Positions 1 to 9,762 of a stretch of 64,000 bases of DNA are shown piece by piece. The position numbers were made by a program, and so were the translations under genes. The DNA comes from Eubacteriales Family XIII. Incertae Sedis bacterium (GTDB taxonomy: Bacteria > Bacillota > Clostridia > Peptostreptococcales > Anaerovoracaceae). Numbering within the stretch: position 1 is the first letter of the stretch; each line of letters begins with the position of its first letter. Location of the stretch: NCBI GenBank assembly GCA_031272365.1, contig JAISTX010000042.1:1-64000 (forward strand), in the 5' to 3' direction. The notes under the pieces were generated by a model. That model made no database searches, was not told the DNA's origin, and saw only the letters and a list, made by a program, of their open reading frames with translations.

Positions 1-2
1 TC

Positions 3-80
3 TGCTGTGAAAAGCGGTATCTGCCGATGGATTCGATCAATGAGCTGTATGCCCAGCCGTTGCAGTTGGAGGCAGCTTAG
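3..80 (+). CDS. C-terminal end of an unidentified protein (partial)
   Basis: An open frame enters from the left edge and stops with TAG at 78-80, giving 25 residues that end in LYAQPLQLEAA. The other two plus frames in this stretch look less protein-like. The upstream part is outside the window and I do not recognise the family. It lies next to a toxin-antitoxin pair in a lower-GC stretch, so it may be part of an accessory region; this is inference. Confidence 0.4.
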   Translation, partial: CCEKRYLPMDSINELYAQPLQLEAA

Positions 81-104
81 ATGGTACAGATGGTTTTATC
101 GAAT

Positions 105-356
105 TTACACCACTTGACAAGACGCAACCTTGTGCGTCATCATATTGTACCTTCGGACATCGTCTCGACCCTGCCATTTTGCGAAAAGACGCGGCATATG
201 GGTCAAACCTTGCACCGCCTCATAGAATGCGGCTTCGAACCGCTCGGCGTATTTTATATCACCTGTGGTTTCATAATAAAAATTATCCAAATCCACGATG
301 TCTTCTTTGGTTTCATCGAGGATGCGGGCGGTATACTTGATGATCTCAGAACCCAT
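105..356 (-). CDS. RelE/ParE-family toxin, C-terminally truncated
   Basis: 83-aa protein with the ParE/RelE plasmid-stabilisation pattern: an N-terminal helix pair with DIVDLDNFYYET, a second helix (AERFEAAFYEAVQGL), then MPRLF and a basic VRRYNMMTHK segment. Toxins of this family inhibit gyrase (ParE) or cleave mRNA on the ribosome (RelE); which applies here cannot be told. Its start overlaps the upstream antitoxin by 11 bases, the usual arrangement of such operons. Family members usually run to about 95-105 aa and end with a beta strand of the type YRVLFxVDxE. Here the protein stops at CQVV. A neighbouring reading frame just past this point encodes KFDKTICTI, which resembles the missing strand, so a frameshift is likely. 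The toxin may be inactive or attenuated. Confidence 0.7.
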   Translation of the reverse strand: MGSEIIKYTARILDETKEDIVDLDNFYYETTGDIKYAERFEAAFYEAVQGLTHMPRLFAKWQGRDDVRRYNMMTHKVASCQVV

Positions 357-522
357 ACTTCTCCGCTCTGCGGATTTTCACCTGCTGCGCAAATTCTTCA
401 ACAGATAGCCTGTGTTCCTTGTGAATCGCCCGGGCAATTCTGTTCTCGACATGCTCGATGAACTCAGGAGATTTTTCATCCACATTCACAGACATGCTCT
501 TTATGGTTTCAATATCACTCAT
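346..522 (-). CDS. Antitoxin of the ParE/RelE-like pair
   Basis: 58-aa protein starting at ATG 522 behind a good ribosome binding site (AGGAGGCAATTGCG, then ATG). It begins MSDIETIKSM and ends RRAEKYGF, with a long charged helix in the middle. Its stop codon lies inside the start of the toxin gene (11-base overlap), so translation is probably coupled. Small size, position and overlap identify it as the antitoxin. The DNA-binding fold (ribbon-helix-helix or other) is not clear from sequence. In this type of operon the antitoxin usually neutralises the toxin directly and represses the shared promoter. Confidence 0.65.
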   Translation of the reverse strand: MSDIETIKSMSVNVDEKSPEFIEHVENRIARAIHKEHRLSVEEFAQQVKIRRAEKYGF

Positions 523-721
523 CGCAATTGCCTCCTGCTAGTATTATAGCCCAAAAACAAGTACCAGCAAAGTTTTTTGAATGTTGCCGGTGATTCCATA
601 TATGTCCATCAGCGTCTGGATTTGCGGGAATTGCTTGACGCTTGGGCTTTCACTTTCTATGATGGGATTTCGAAACCGGGGGGGGGCACAAATCAATTGC
701 TGTTGAAGGAAGGAGAATACC

Positions 722-1306
722 ATGTCCGGCGGACACGATGATTGCATGTATCTTTATGCGCAGATTGCAGAGGCGGCTCGTTTTGTGCGAAACGACATCG
801 TCAAAGAACCAACGAAAACTGCATACGGTGAAATGATGACGCCCCATTCCGATGCCTTGAATATGGTGTACGAAAGCGTCGCCGACGAACTGGAGAGGGC
901 GAGCGCGATGTACAAATCCATCGACTGGTGCGAGTCCGGAGATACCGGTGAAGACTCTGTGCTGATGGACTATTGGAACTTCGGATACGTGAAATCGGAG
1001 GAGGAACGTGAAGCCATCCTGGACCGTCTGGAAGAGCTGTCGCAGGAATCCCGTTGGTACACATACGATGTCTGGAGAGATTCGGGAAAACGGATTGGAA
1101 ACCACTCCGTGCACTATCGAGGGGGATGGTCGATATCCGAAGTCGAGCTGACGTATCGCGATGACGACGGAAAAGAGCAGACGATAGAGTATCCGACCTG
1201 GAATGACTACGAGGCAGCCGTAGAAAGCATCAAGGCGCAACGCGATACCCCGGAAACTGTATACAAACTGGTTGACGGGAAGCTGAAGAGAGAGCGCGTC
1301 AAGTGA
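722..1306 (+). CDS. Hypothetical protein, 194 aa
   Basis: Starts at ATG 722 with an AAGGAG ribosome binding site eight bases upstream. The product is soluble and acidic in its first half, with many Tyr and Trp (YWNFGYVKSEEEREA, SRWYTYDVWRD). It has no signal peptide or membrane segment. The last third is rich in beta-type residues (SEVELTYRDDDG, EQTIEYPTWNDYEAA). I do not recognise a family. Base composition is lower in GC than the flanking core genes, and it sits alone between a toxin-antitoxin pair and guaA, so horizontal acquisition is plausible. Confidence 0.6.
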   Translation: MSGGHDDCMYLYAQIAEAARFVRNDIVKEPTKTAYGEMMTPHSDALNMVYESVADELERASAMYKSIDWCESGDTGEDSVLMDYWNFGYVKSEEEREAILDRLEELSQESRWYTYDVWRDSGKRIGNHSVHYRGGWSISEVELTYRDDDGKEQTIEYPTWNDYEAAVESIKAQRDTPETVYKLVDGKLKRERVK

Positions 1307-1335
1307 GGAATTCGTCAGCTTCCGGCGCCTCTGGT

Positions 1336-1457
1336 CAAAAATCGTCGGGATGTGCATTGGATCGGGGCTTTTGACGCGGGTTTACGTCAAAAATCGCCGG
1401 GATGTGTAGATTTTTGGAATAATGTTCCTTGAATTCTGCACATCCCGGCGATTTTTG
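1336..1457. repeat. 19-bp repeat in direct and inverted copies
   Basis: The 19-mer CAAAAATCGCCGGGATGTG occurs at 1388-1406. A copy with one mismatch lies in the same orientation at 1336-1354, and a perfect inverted copy at 1439-1457. The inverted pair is separated by 32 bases and could form a long hairpin in RNA. No gene overlaps it. It may be the remains of a small mobile element or a regulatory structure; function unknown. Confidence 0.7.
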
Positions 1458-1488
1458 GCACGGGCTACCGGCCGAGGGTGTTCGCACT

Positions 1489-1525
1489 CAAAAAAAGCCC
1501 TTGAAAACGGTTGGCTTTCAAGGGT
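1489..1525 (-). terminator. Rho-independent terminator of guaA
   Basis: Read on the minus strand, CCCTTGAAAGCC and its complement GGTTTTCAAGGG form a stem of about ten base pairs followed directly by a run of seven T. It lies about 25 bases beyond the guaA stop codon, the expected position. Confidence 0.85.
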
Positions 1526-1548
1526 CTTGCGGGTTGCGGCTTCTGTGG

Positions 1549-3186
1549 TCACTCCCATTCGATCGTCCCAGGCGGTTTCGACGTCAAATCGTACAGCACT
1601 CGGTTCACCCCGTCTACCTCGTTCACGATCCGGTTTGCGATCGTCTCCAGGACTTCGTAGGGGAGCCTGGCCCAGTCGCTGGTCATGCCGTCGACGGACG
1701 TCACGGCGCGGACGCCTATGGCGTAGTCGTAGGTGCGGGCGTCGCCCATGACGCCGACGCTGCGGATGTTGGGCAACACCGTGAAGTATTGCCAGACGGC
1801 GCGCTCGGTGCTGTCGCCGCCGTAGCCGGCGCCGTAGTTGCGCTTGCCGGTGCGCGCAAACAGGCCTTCGTTGTAGGCGTCGATCTCCTCGCGCAGGATG
1901 GCGTCGGACTCGCGGATCAGCGCCAGCTTCTCCTCTGTCACCGCCCCCAGGCAGCGGATGGCGAGGCCGGGGCCGGGGAAGGGCTGGCGCCAGACGAGCT
2001 CGGGCGCGATGCCGAGCTCTTCGCCGACGGCGCGCACCTCGTCCTTGAAGAGGGTGCGCAAGGGCTCCAGCAGGGTCATCTTCATCGTGTCCGGCAGGCC
2101 GCCAACGTTGTGGTGGGATTTGATGACCGCCGCTGCGCCGCCGCCGCCGCCGCTCTCGACGACATCGGGGTAGATCGTGCCTTGCAATAAAAAGTCGATG
2201 CCGCCTTCCTCCTCGGACAGCAGGCGCGCCTCCTCCTCGAACACCGCGATGAATTCCGCGCCGATGATCTTGCGTTTTTGCTCCGGCTCCTCCACGCCCG
2301 CGAGCGCGGACAGAAACCGCTCCGCCGCGTTCACGCGGTGGATCTTCATCTGGAACCGGCGGCCGTAGACCTCCATGACCTGGTCGCCCTCGTCCTTCCG
2401 CAAAAGGCCGTGGTCTACGAAGAAACAGGTGAGCCGGTCGCCGATCGCGCGGTGGGTCAGCACCGCCGCCACCGACGAGTCGACGCCGCCGGACAGGGCG
2501 CAGAGCACCTTGCGGTCGCCCACCGCCGCACGGATCTCCTCGACCTTGTCGCGGACGAAATTTTCCATCGTCCAGTCGCCCGTGCAGCCGCAGACCTTGT
2601 ATAGGAAATTGACGAGCAGCTCCTGGCCGAACGGCGTGTGGTGCACCTCCGGGTGGAACTGCACGCCGTAGAGGCCGCGCGCCGAGTCCTCCATGGAGGC
2701 GGTAGGGCAGTGATCCGTGCGCGATGTCACCACAAAGCCCGGGGGCACCTCCTCGATGTAGTCCGTGTGGGACATCCAGCAGTGGCCGGGGTCGGCGATG
2801 CCGGAAAACAGCCTGGATTCCGGGGACGGGCCCTTCGCCGCTTCCGCCGTAGCAATTGCCACGCGGCCGTACTCCTTGAAGTCCGGCGACACGACGCGCC
2901 CGCCGAGCGTGTGCGCCATGAGCTGGGCGCCGTAGCAGATCCCGAGCACCGGGATGCCGAGCTCGTAGAGGCGCAGCGGCAGCGACGGCGCGCCGGGCTC
3001 GTAGACGCTCGACGGCCCGCCCGTGAAGATGATGCCCTTCGGGAGATCACCTGACCCGTCCAGCCGCCCCATCACCTTCTCAAAAGGCACGATCTCCGCG
3101 TAGACGCTCGCCTCGCGCACGCGCCGGGCAATGAGCTGATTGTACTGCCCGCCAAAATCGACCACCCAAATCGTATCGTTTTTCAT
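1549..3186 (-). CDS. guaA: GMP synthase (glutamine-hydrolysing)
   Basis: Converts XMP, ATP and glutamine to GMP, the last step of guanine nucleotide synthesis. The 545-aa protein has a class I glutamine amidotransferase domain (about 5-195) with nucleophile Cys84 in GICYGAQ and the His178/Glu180 pair in QFHPE. An ATP pyrophosphatase domain follows, with its P-loop SGGVDSS at 232-238. A C-terminal dimerisation domain ends in the family signature [12 protein letters not shown] 3186 has a strong AAGGAGATTGG ribosome binding site. It is slightly longer than the usual 510-525 aa because of an insert near [12 protein letters not shown] in the last third. guaB lies two genes upstream on the same strand with a chemotaxis receptor between them. 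A terminator follows at 1489-1525. Confidence 0.97.
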   Translation of the reverse strand: MKNDTIWVVDFGGQYNQLIARRVREASVYAEIVPFEKVMGRLDGSGDLPKGIIFTGGPSSVYEPGAPSLPLRLYELGIPVLGICYGAQLMAHTLGGRVVSPDFKEYGRVAIATAEAAKGPSPESRLFSGIADPGHCWMSHTDYIEEVPPGFVVTSRTDHCPTASMEDSARGLYGVQFHPEVHHTPFGQELLVNFLYKVCGCTGDWTMENFVRDKVEEIRAAVGDRKVLCALSGGVDSSVAAVLTHRAIGDRLTCFFVDHGLLRKDEGDQVMEVYGRRFQMKIHRVNAAERFLSALAGVEEPEQKRKIIGAEFIAVFEEEARLLSEEEGGIDFLLQGTIYPDVVESGGGGGAAAVIKSHHNVGGLPDTMKMTLLEPLRTLFKDEVRAVGEELGIAPELVWRQPFPGPGLAIRCLGAVTEEKLALIRESDAILREEIDAYNEGLFARTGKRNYGAGYGGDSTERAVWQYFTVLPNIRSVGVMGDARTYDYAIGVRAVTSVDGMTSDWARLPYEVLETIANRIVNEVDGVNRVLYDLTSKPPGTIEWE

Positions 3187-3229
3187 CCAATCTCCTTACA
3201 ATAATATCCCTGATTCATACCCAATTGAT

Positions 3230-4909
3230 TCACATCCCGACATGATAGCTTTCGAGCAGCGTTGTCAACTGATGCGCTTGACCCGTGAGCGTGTCCACGA
3301 TCTTCGCGCTCTCCTCGGCGGACTCCGTCGTGCGGGAGATCATCTCGTTCATGCGCCCGATGTCCGAGCGGATGCGCTCGACGCTCTCGCTCTGGACGAC
3401 AGAAGCGGCGGAGATCGCGGACAGCATCTCGCTGTTTTTCCGGATGCCCGCGACGATTTCCGCGAATGTCTCAGAAGTCTCATTTGCGATTTCCACGCCG
3501 GCCGCGACCTGCTTCAGGGAATCCGCGATCAAAAGGTTCGCCGAGTGGGCAGATTCGGAGCTCTTCTTCGCGAGGCTGCTCACCTCGTCCGCAACGACCG
3601 CAAAGCCGCGCCCGTACTGCCCCGCGCGCGCCGCCTCGACCGAGGCGTTGAGCGCGAGGATGTTTGTCTGGAAAGCGATCGCGTCGATGCTGGCGGAGAC
3701 CGTGCGGATCGCCTCCGCGCTTTTTTGGATCTCGCGCACCGCCTCGACCATCCGCGCGATCTCCTCCGCGCCGCGCCGCGCCTTGCCCGCGATGTCCTCG
3801 ATGAGCACGTTCGCGGTGCTCGCCTTTTCGGCGTTGTCCTGCGCCTTCTGCGTGATCTCGTCGACCGACACGAGGATGCCGCGCGACACCGAAAGCTCCC
3901 CGTTTGCGTCGTGCGCCAGGCGCGCCGATTCCTCCGCGATTTTCCCGGCCGTCTCGTTGAGGCTCTCCGCGTTGCCGGAGAAAACGGAGACCATATGCCG
4001 CAGGTTTTCCAGCGTCGTTTGCACCGCGAAGGCGAGCTCGTCCTTGTCCGAGCGCGGCGTCACCTGCACGGAAAGGTCGCCCATGCTGATGGTCTTGAAG
4101 CCCTCGACCTGCGTGCGCGTGCTCTGTGTCATGCGGTTGAACGAAGAGAAAAGCGCCCCGATCTCGTCCTCATGGTTGTACGAAAGATCCACGCCGAAGT
4201 CCCCGGCCGCCAGCCGGTCCGCCGCATCCTGCACGAGCCGGATCGGGCGCCGCATCCATTTTTCGATGACCCGCAGGGCCAGCAAAGCAAACAACAGGCA
4301 GAGCACTGCGGCGACCACCACCGCGCGTAAAGCAAAAAGATTGACACGGTTCAGCGCGCCCTCCATCGAGACATCCGCGCCTACGAAGCCGACGACCGTC
4401 CCGTCGTCCTTCACGACCGGTGTGTACGAAGACACGATCCATCCGTAGTTTTCGTCGTCGTGCAGGGGCGACTCCTGCTGCGTCCCCGTCTCGATCGCCG
4501 TGAATGCATACTCCGAATAGATATCGATGGGCTCCTTGTACAGGAAGTCGATCGGATCGTCGCCTGTCGCCGGATTGTAACCCTCGCAGTAATAGGTGAA
4601 ATACCCGTCCGAATAGTCCGAGCCGACGATGTACAGATACATGAGATTCGTCGCAACCGCCGTCCGATCCGCCGCGCGCTTGATGTGATCCCACTCGCTG
4701 TCCTTCACGCCGGTCGCCAGCGCCTTCTCCATGGCCTCCGCGTCGATCTCCGCCGCCACGCTCTGCGTGATCGCCTCCGCGCGGTTCATATATGCCGCGA
4801 TCGTGTCCTGCCGGTACAGCCAGTACGCAAGCACCCCGATCGCCGTCGTACTGACGACGATCATGACAATCACAAGCACAGACAACCGCGACGCAATTGA
4901 ATGTTTCAC
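3230..4909 (-). CDS. Methyl-accepting chemotaxis protein with extracytoplasmic sensor domain
   Basis: 559-aa membrane chemoreceptor. It has a transmembrane helix at about 11-31, an extracytoplasmic sensor region at 32-190 with the Cache-like ending [11 protein letters not shown], a second helix at 191-213, and HAMP from about 214. The long cytoplasmic coiled coil has the conserved CheA/CheW-binding hairpin tip [20 protein letters not shown] near 411-430. The start is GTG 4909 behind GGAGGGGGACTT; a TATAAT box lies at 4960-4965. The ligand is unknown. Its position between guaB and guaA is probably not functional, because a separate promoter is visible. Confidence 0.95.
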   Translation of the reverse strand: MKHSIASRLSVLVIVMIVVSTTAIGVLAYWLYRQDTIAAYMNRAEAITQSVAAEIDAEAMEKALATGVKDSEWDHIKRAADRTAVATNLMYLYIVGSDYSDGYFTYYCEGYNPATGDDPIDFLYKEPIDIYSEYAFTAIETGTQQESPLHDDENYGWIVSSYTPVVKDDGTVVGFVGADVSMEGALNRVNLFALRAVVVAAVLCLLFALLALRVIEKWMRRPIRLVQDAADRLAAGDFGVDLSYNHEDEIGALFSSFNRMTQSTRTQVEGFKTISMGDLSVQVTPRSDKDELAFAVQTTLENLRHMVSVFSGNAESLNETAGKIAEESARLAHDANGELSVSRGILVSVDEITQKAQDNAEKASTANVLIEDIAGKARRGAEEIARMVEAVREIQKSAEAIRTVSASIDAIAFQTNILALNASVEAARAGQYGRGFAVVADEVSSLAKKSSESAHSANLLIADSLKQVAAGVEIANETSETFAEIVAGIRKNSEMLSAISAASVVQSESVERIRSDIGRMNEMISRTTESAEESAKIVDTLTGQAHQLTTLLESYHVGM

Positions 4910-4959
4910 AAGTCCCCCTCCAACAAATTTCCATGAAAAACGATACTCATCTACCGAGT

Positions 4960-4965
4960 ATTATA
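4960..4965 (-). promoter_or_regulatory. -10 box upstream of chemoreceptor and guaA
   Basis: A perfect TATAAT on the minus strand, 51 bases before the GTG start of the chemoreceptor, in the 82-base gap after guaB. No good -35 is visible. It would drive the chemoreceptor and probably guaA, which starts 44 bases beyond the receptor stop. Confidence 0.55.
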
Positions 4966-4991
4966 TCACGCTGCGCCGCCCCGCGCCGCGC

Positions 4992-6500
4992 CTAACGGAT
5001 GACGGCCTGCTGCTCCTTGAGGATCACGTCGTGGGCGCCGCCCTCGACGATCGAAGTCGCGCTGACGAGGGTGATCTTCGCCTTCTCCTGCAACGCCCGG
5101 ATCGACAGCGCCCCGCACGAGCACATCGTCGACCGCACCTTCGCCAGCGTCTGGGACACGCCGTCCTTGAGCGGCCCCGCGTAGGGCACGTACGAATCCA
5201 CGCCCTCCTCGAACGAAAGCTGCCCGCCGTCGCCGCCGAGGTCGTAGCGCTGCCAGTTGCGCGCGCGGTTGGACCCCTCGCCCCAATACTCCTTCACATA
5301 GCTGCCGTTCACGACAAGCCGCGTCGTCGGGCTCTCGTCGAACCGCGCAAAATACCGCCCGAGCATCATGAAGTCCGCGCCCATGGCCAAAGCGACCGTC
5401 ATATGGTAGTCGTAGACGATGCCGCCGTCGCTGCAGACCGGCACGTAGACGCCGGTTTCCTTGTAATAATCATTGCGCGCCGCCGCCACATCCATGACCG
5501 CCGACGCCTGGCCGCGGCCGATGCCCTTCTGCTCGCGCGTGATGCAGATCGAGCCGCCGCCGATGCCGACCTTGACGAAGTCCGCGCCCTTTTCGGCGAG
5601 GAAGCGGAAGCCCTCCCTGTCCACCACGTTGCCCGCGCCGATCTTCACCGAATCCCCGTAGCGCGATCGCACGAACGCGAGCGTCCGCGCCTGCCACTCC
5701 GTGAAGCCCTCGGACGAGTCGATGACGAGCACGTCCACGCCCTCGTCGACGAGCGCTGGGATGCGCTCCTCGTAGTCCCGCGTGTTCACGCCGGCCCCGA
5801 CGATGTAGCGCTTCTGGTCGTCCAAGAGCTCGTTGGGGTTGCGTTTGTGCGAGTCGTAGTCCTTGCGGAAGACAAAATACGTGAGCCGCCCGGCCTTGTC
5901 GATGATCGGGAGCTGGTTGAGCTTGTGGTCCCAGAGGATGTCGTTCGCCTCGGAAAGGGAGATCCCGTCCTCGCCGTAGACGAGGTCCTTGAGCGGCGTC
6001 ATGAACTCGCTCACCTTCGCCTCCGGCGGCGTGCGGCTGACGCGGTAGTCGCGGCTCGTCACGATGCCCACGATCTTGCCCTCCGCCGTGCCGTCCTCCG
6101 TGACCGCCACCGTGCTGTGCCCGTTCTTCTCCTTCAGAACGAGGATGTCCGCGAGCGTCTGGTCCGGCCGCACATTGCTGTCCGAGCGCACGAAGCCCGC
6201 CTTGTGGTCCTTGACGCGCCGCACCATCGCCGCCTGGTTCTCGATGCTCTGCGAGCCGAAGATGAACGCGATGCCGCCCTCCTTCGCGAGCGCGATGGCC
6301 ATGCCGTCGTCCGACACCGCCTGCATCACGGCGCTGACGAGCGGGATGTTCGCCTTGAGCCCCGGCTCCTCCCCCTTGCGGAACCGCACGATCGGCGTGG
6401 AGAGGTCCACGGCCGCCGGCACGCACTCCGCGGACGAGTAGCCCGGCACAAGCAGGTATTCGTTGAATGTTCTCGACGGTTCGTCGAAGTAGCTCGCCAT
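4992..6500 (-). CDS. guaB: IMP dehydrogenase, protist (Tritrichomonas)-like type
   Basis: Oxidises IMP to XMP with NAD, the committed step to GMP. The 502-aa protein has the TIM barrel split by two CBS domains (about 105-225). Catalytic Cys319 lies in [11 protein letters not shown], Asp261 in the NAD site (DSSEGF), and the flap dyad Arg418-Tyr419 in NWQRYDLGG. These residue numbers are the same as those I recall for the Tritrichomonas foetus enzyme. Long stretches ([25 protein letters not shown]) also match that protein rather than the ordinary bacterial GuaB. The family behind the protist enzyme is known to have bacterial relatives. It follows the serine acetyltransferase gene by 28 bases on the same strand. 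Confidence 0.96.
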   Translation of the reverse strand: MASYFDEPSRTFNEYLLVPGYSSAECVPAAVDLSTPIVRFRKGEEPGLKANIPLVSAVMQAVSDDGMAIALAKEGGIAFIFGSQSIENQAAMVRRVKDHKAGFVRSDSNVRPDQTLADILVLKEKNGHSTVAVTEDGTAEGKIVGIVTSRDYRVSRTPPEAKVSEFMTPLKDLVYGEDGISLSEANDILWDHKLNQLPIIDKAGRLTYFVFRKDYDSHKRNPNELLDDQKRYIVGAGVNTRDYEERIPALVDEGVDVLVIDSSEGFTEWQARTLAFVRSRYGDSVKIGAGNVVDREGFRFLAEKGADFVKVGIGGGSICITREQKGIGRGQASAVMDVAAARNDYYKETGVYVPVCSDGGIVYDYHMTVALAMGADFMMLGRYFARFDESPTTRLVVNGSYVKEYWGEGSNRARNWQRYDLGGDGGQLSFEEGVDSYVPYAGPLKDGVSQTLAKVRSTMCSCGALSIRALQEKAKITLVSATSIVEGGAHDVILKEQQAVIR

Positions 6501-6528
6501 GATCCCTATCTCCTTTTCACTGCCGCCC

Positions 6529-7413
6529 CTATTTTGTCAGGACGCTTTCCCCCGTGATGCGCGAGCCCTTCGGCACGCTCGTCGTGATGAAAGCGTTCGA
6601 CCCGATCACCGACCCTTCGCCGATCACCGTGTCGCCCCCGAGGATCGAAGCCCCCGAGTAGATCGTCACATTGTCCTCGATGTCCGGATGCCTCTTGTTG
6701 CCGGAGAGCTTGCGGCCGCCCTTCGTCGAATGCGCGCCGAGCGTCACGCCCTGGTAGATCTTCACATTGTCCCCGATGCGCGTCGTCTCGCCGATGACGA
6801 TGCCCGTCCCGTGGTCGAGGAAGAAGTAACGCCCGATCGTCGCGCCGGGGTGGATGTCGATGCCCGTCCCCGTGTGCGCGTACTCCGTCATGATGCGCGG
6901 GATGAGCGGCACCTGGAGGTCCCACAGCACGTGCGCGAGCCGGAACACCATGATCGCGAAGATGCCGGGGTACGACAGGATGATCTCGTCCCGGCTCGTC
7001 GACGCCGGATCCCCGTCGAACGAGGCCTCCACGTCCCAGGCAAGCAGCTTGCGCACCTCCGGGAGCTGGGCGAGGAAGGCGTCGGCGGTCTGCGCCGCCT
7101 TGATGTACACCGCCTCGTCGGCCACCTCGTCGGAGCTGTGCCTGTACGCGCGCTCCAATTGAATAACAAGCGTCGTGCGGACGTCTGACAGGGAATCCCG
7201 CACGGAGAACTCCTTTGTGTACTCGCACATCGTCCCGCTGTCGAAAAACCCCGGGAACATGAGCTGGCGCAGGTTCCCGATCACGCCGATGATGCGGCCG
7301 CGGTCCAGGTGGTTGCGCTTGCCGATCCGGATGATCCCCGGGTGCTCCTCGTAGCTCTTCAGTATCGCGCCGACGAGCTGCTCCGTCGCTTTTTCTCTTT
7401 CCTCGTACACCAT
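6529..7413 (-). CDS. cysE: Serine O-acetyltransferase
   Basis: Transfers acetyl from acetyl-CoA to L-serine, giving O-acetylserine for cysteine synthesis. 294 aa from ATG 7413 (MVYEEREKA), chosen because GGAGGAG lies just upstream; the open frame extends further but lacks protein character. An alpha-helical N-terminal domain (to about 170) is followed by a left-handed beta helix of hexapeptide repeats ([33 protein letters not shown]) with the catalytic His in LDHGTG. The long helical N-terminus is of the EpsC type. No cysK is in the window. Confidence 0.93.
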   Translation of the reverse strand: MVYEEREKATEQLVGAILKSYEEHPGIIRIGKRNHLDRGRIIGVIGNLRQLMFPGFFDSGTMCEYTKEFSVRDSLSDVRTTLVIQLERAYRHSSDEVADEAVYIKAAQTADAFLAQLPEVRKLLAWDVEASFDGDPASTSRDEIILSYPGIFAIMVFRLAHVLWDLQVPLIPRIMTEYAHTGTGIDIHPGATIGRYFFLDHGTGIVIGETTRIGDNVKIYQGVTLGAHSTKGGRKLSGNKRHPDIEDNVTIYSGASILGGDTVIGEGSVIGSNAFITTSVPKGSRITGESVLTK

Positions 7414-7433
7414 ATCTTTGCCTCTCCTCCGTT

Positions 7434-8183
7434 TCAGGCCCCCGCCTCTTTCATCGCCACGATGAAGAGCGTCACGCCGACGCTCCGCGGCAGGTAGTAG
7501 GGGAAGTCGAACCGGTTTGTCTTGACGATCCGCTCCTCCGCGTCCGCCGCGCGGCGCTCCGCGTCCTCCCCGGCCGTGCCCTCCACCTCCGCGAGGAACA
7601 GGTGGATGTCCTCGATCCTCTTGAACGGCTGCCCAAACTGCATCTCCATCGCGCTCTTCTTGTACGCATAGCCCCTCTCGTTCAGGAAGGCCTCGAGCTC
7701 CGTGCCCGAGGGCGTCGTGCATTCCCCGCCGGCGCCGAGCAGCTCCATGCCCGGCGTCTGCGTCCGCGCCTTCGTGTAGATGAGCGCGCGCTCCCTTGCA
7801 TGCCCGAAGGCTTCTTCAAAAAAATCCATATTCGCGCCGAAAAAGGCGAGGAGTATGGCGTCCCAGCGCTCGTCGCCCAACGCGCGCGCGTCCATGAGGC
7901 GCGGCTCGATCTTCTCCGCCACGGCGCGGTTTTGGTAGAAGATCCGGTCGAGCTCGGCTTCCAGCGCGCCGATGCAGAGCTTGTTGTTGTCGATGGCCGT
8001 GATGTGCCGCACCATCGGCGCCAGATGGAAGGACAGGAGGCCGGGGCCGCAGCCGATGTCCGCGAGCGACCAGCCGCCGTCCAGGTAGGGCTGCGCGAGC
8101 ACGGCGAGTTTTTTGTGGAAGGCGGTGTATTCGCTGGCCTGCTTGTAGTGCTTGATTTTTTCAGGTGCCCATTGTAGATCCAA
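7434..8183 (-). CDS. Class I SAM-dependent methyltransferase
   Basis: 249-aa soluble protein with the SAM-binding motif I DIGCGPG near residue 42, motif II around ITAIDNN and a Rossmann-like core; the rest is family-poor. The substrate is unknown. The start is TTG 8183 (LQWAPEKIKHY follows). No strong ribosome binding site is visible, and translation may be coupled to the chemoreceptor whose stop is 17 bases upstream. It ends 20 bases before the serine acetyltransferase start, so it is probably in one transcript with it. Confidence 0.85.
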   Translation of the reverse strand: MDLQWAPEKIKHYKQASEYTAFHKKLAVLAQPYLDGGWSLADIGCGPGLLSFHLAPMVRHITAIDNNKLCIGALEAELDRIFYQNRAVAEKIEPRLMDARALGDERWDAILLAFFGANMDFFEEAFGHARERALIYTKARTQTPGMELLGAGGECTTPSGTELEAFLNERGYAYKKSAMEMQFGQPFKRIEDIHLFLAEVEGTAGEDAERRAADAEERIVKTNRFDFPYYLPRSVGVTLFIVAMKEAGA

Positions 8184-8200
8184 GCTATCTCAACCCGGCG

Positions 8201-9472
8201 TCACCGCGCCGCCTCCTCTGCACGTTCCCGCAATTTGTACTTCCCGACGAGCGACTTCAGGCGTTCCGTCAGCGAAGCCATCGTCTGCGCGGCGGCGGCG
8301 CTTTCCTCCGCCATCGCCGAGTTTGCCTGGACCACGCTGGAAATCTGCGAGATGCTCGCATTGATCTCCGCGATGGCGCTGCTCTGCTGCGCGGAGCTCT
8401 CGGAGAGCTTGCCCATGTTCTTTGCGTTGCCGACGGCGATCTGCCCCATATTGCTGAAATTTTCGCTCGTCTGCTCGACGATCTCCTTGCCTTCCTCGAT
8501 GCGCCCCACGCTGTTCTTGATCAGCAGCCCCGTTTCGCGCGCCGCCTCCTGCGAGCGGTTCGCAAGGTCGCGCACCTCGTCCGCGACGACGGCGAACCCG
8601 CGGCCGTGCTGGCCCGCGCGCGCCGCCTCCACGGCGGCGTTGAGGGCGAGGATATTTGTCTGGAACGCGATGTCGTCGATGACCTTGATGACCTTCTCGA
8701 TCTGCCGGGCGCTTTCCGTGATGGCCTGCATCGCCTGCGTCATGCGCTGCATGTCCTTCATGTTCTGGCTCATCATGCGCGTGTTCTCGCGCACCGACTC
8801 CAGCGTGTCGTTCGCGATCTGGGCGTTTTGCTCGCTCATCTCCTTGATCTCGGAGATGATCTCCGAGAAGCCGTCGATGGCCGCAGCCTGCTGGTTCGAG
8901 CCGCTCGCGAGGCTCTGCGCCCCGTTTGCGATCTGCCCGACGCCCGCGGAGATCTGCATCGACGTTTGCAGGAGCTGCGGCAAAAACGCGTTGCCCGCCT
9001 CGAGGATGCCCTTGATCGCTTTGCCGACGACATCGTCCTCCCCGCGCAGGCGGATGCCGCCCGAATAGTCCCCGTGCGCAATCCTCTCGAGCGCCGCCGC
9101 CTCCTCGTCCATCGCGCGGATCGTCTCGCGGATCGCGTCGGAGAGCTGGCCGATCTCGTCCTTGCTGGCGTAGGCCGGCACCACCTTGGTCTCCCCCCGG
9201 GCGACCGCGCGCGCCGAGGCCTCGAGCTCCTTGATCGGCGTGACGATGGAATTTGCGAGGTTGCGCCCGATCACGACGGTGACGATCAGGTAGACGGCGG
9301 TGAAAATGCCGGCGCCGATCGCGTAGTAGGTGAGGGTCAGCCGGATGGACCCGACGGCGACCGGCCCGACTTTGGATATGACGACGCCCGCCCCGACGAT
9401 CATGGCCACCGTAAAGATCGCCATCTCCACGTAGAGGGCAATCATCTTTTTCTCGATGGGCAAATCCTTCAT
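8201..9472 (-). CDS. Methyl-accepting chemotaxis protein without periplasmic sensor
   Basis: 423 aa. Two transmembrane helices (about 11-33 and 48-70) are joined by a loop of only about 14 residues, so there is no external ligand domain; it probably senses an internal or membrane cue. HAMP is at about 71-125. The signalling tip reads [20 protein letters not shown], followed by [13 protein letters not shown]. It ends in a basic and acidic tail (RERAEEAAR). The start ATG 9472 has a GGGTGCGGAG ribosome binding site. A TGTGGTATCAT promoter box is read toward it at 9528-9539. Confidence 0.95.
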   Translation of the reverse strand: MKDLPIEKKMIALYVEMAIFTVAMIVGAGVVISKVGPVAVGSIRLTLTYYAIGAGIFTAVYLIVTVVIGRNLANSIVTPIKELEASARAVARGETKVVPAYASKDEIGQLSDAIRETIRAMDEEAAALERIAHGDYSGGIRLRGEDDVVGKAIKGILEAGNAFLPQLLQTSMQISAGVGQIANGAQSLASGSNQQAAAIDGFSEIISEIKEMSEQNAQIANDTLESVRENTRMMSQNMKDMQRMTQAMQAITESARQIEKVIKVIDDIAFQTNILALNAAVEAARAGQHGRGFAVVADEVRDLANRSQEAARETGLLIKNSVGRIEEGKEIVEQTSENFSNMGQIAVGNAKNMGKLSESSAQQSSAIAEINASISQISSVVQANSAMAEESAAAAQTMASLTERLKSLVGKYKLRERAEEAAR

Positions 9473-9762
9473 CTCCGCACCCTTTCAGCCTCCGCGCCCT
9501 GTCTCATCAAAAAATATAGTCAAAAAAGATGATACCACATCGGTGCTCAACAGACAAGAGACACTGGTGTGGTATCATCGGCTTATAAGGTGTGTTGGGC
9601 GAAACACGCAAATGCACTCTTCGCCCCGTCACGCTACTTGTACGGGATCTGTGATATTCTTCGCAGATTCACTTACCCACTAATGAAGTGTACAACCGTT
9701 TCAAGCCCTTGTAAACCATTTTTTTCATTTTTCACATATTTTTTATAAATATGTTCAGCCCA
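9473..9762. other. 290-bp intergenic region with back-to-back promoter boxes
   Basis: GATGATACCACA at 9528-9539 and its exact inverse TGTGGTATCATC at 9568-9579 place two extended -10 boxes head to head. The left one faces the chemoreceptor and gives a leader of about 50 bases. The right one points rightward into about 180 bases without an open reading frame, ending in a T-rich stretch near 9717-9730. It could make a small RNA or run antisense into the aldehyde oxidoreductase gene. No other feature is seen. Confidence 0.5.

Noticed and set aside
3187-3229. Purine riboswitch upstream of guaA
   Set aside because: The gap is only 43 bases and lacks the aptamer's conserved core; a normal ribosome binding site fills it.
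7414-7722. N-terminal extension of serine acetyltransferase
   Set aside because: The extra residues are antisense-like low-complexity sequence inside the methyltransferase gene; ATG 7413 has its own ribosome binding site.
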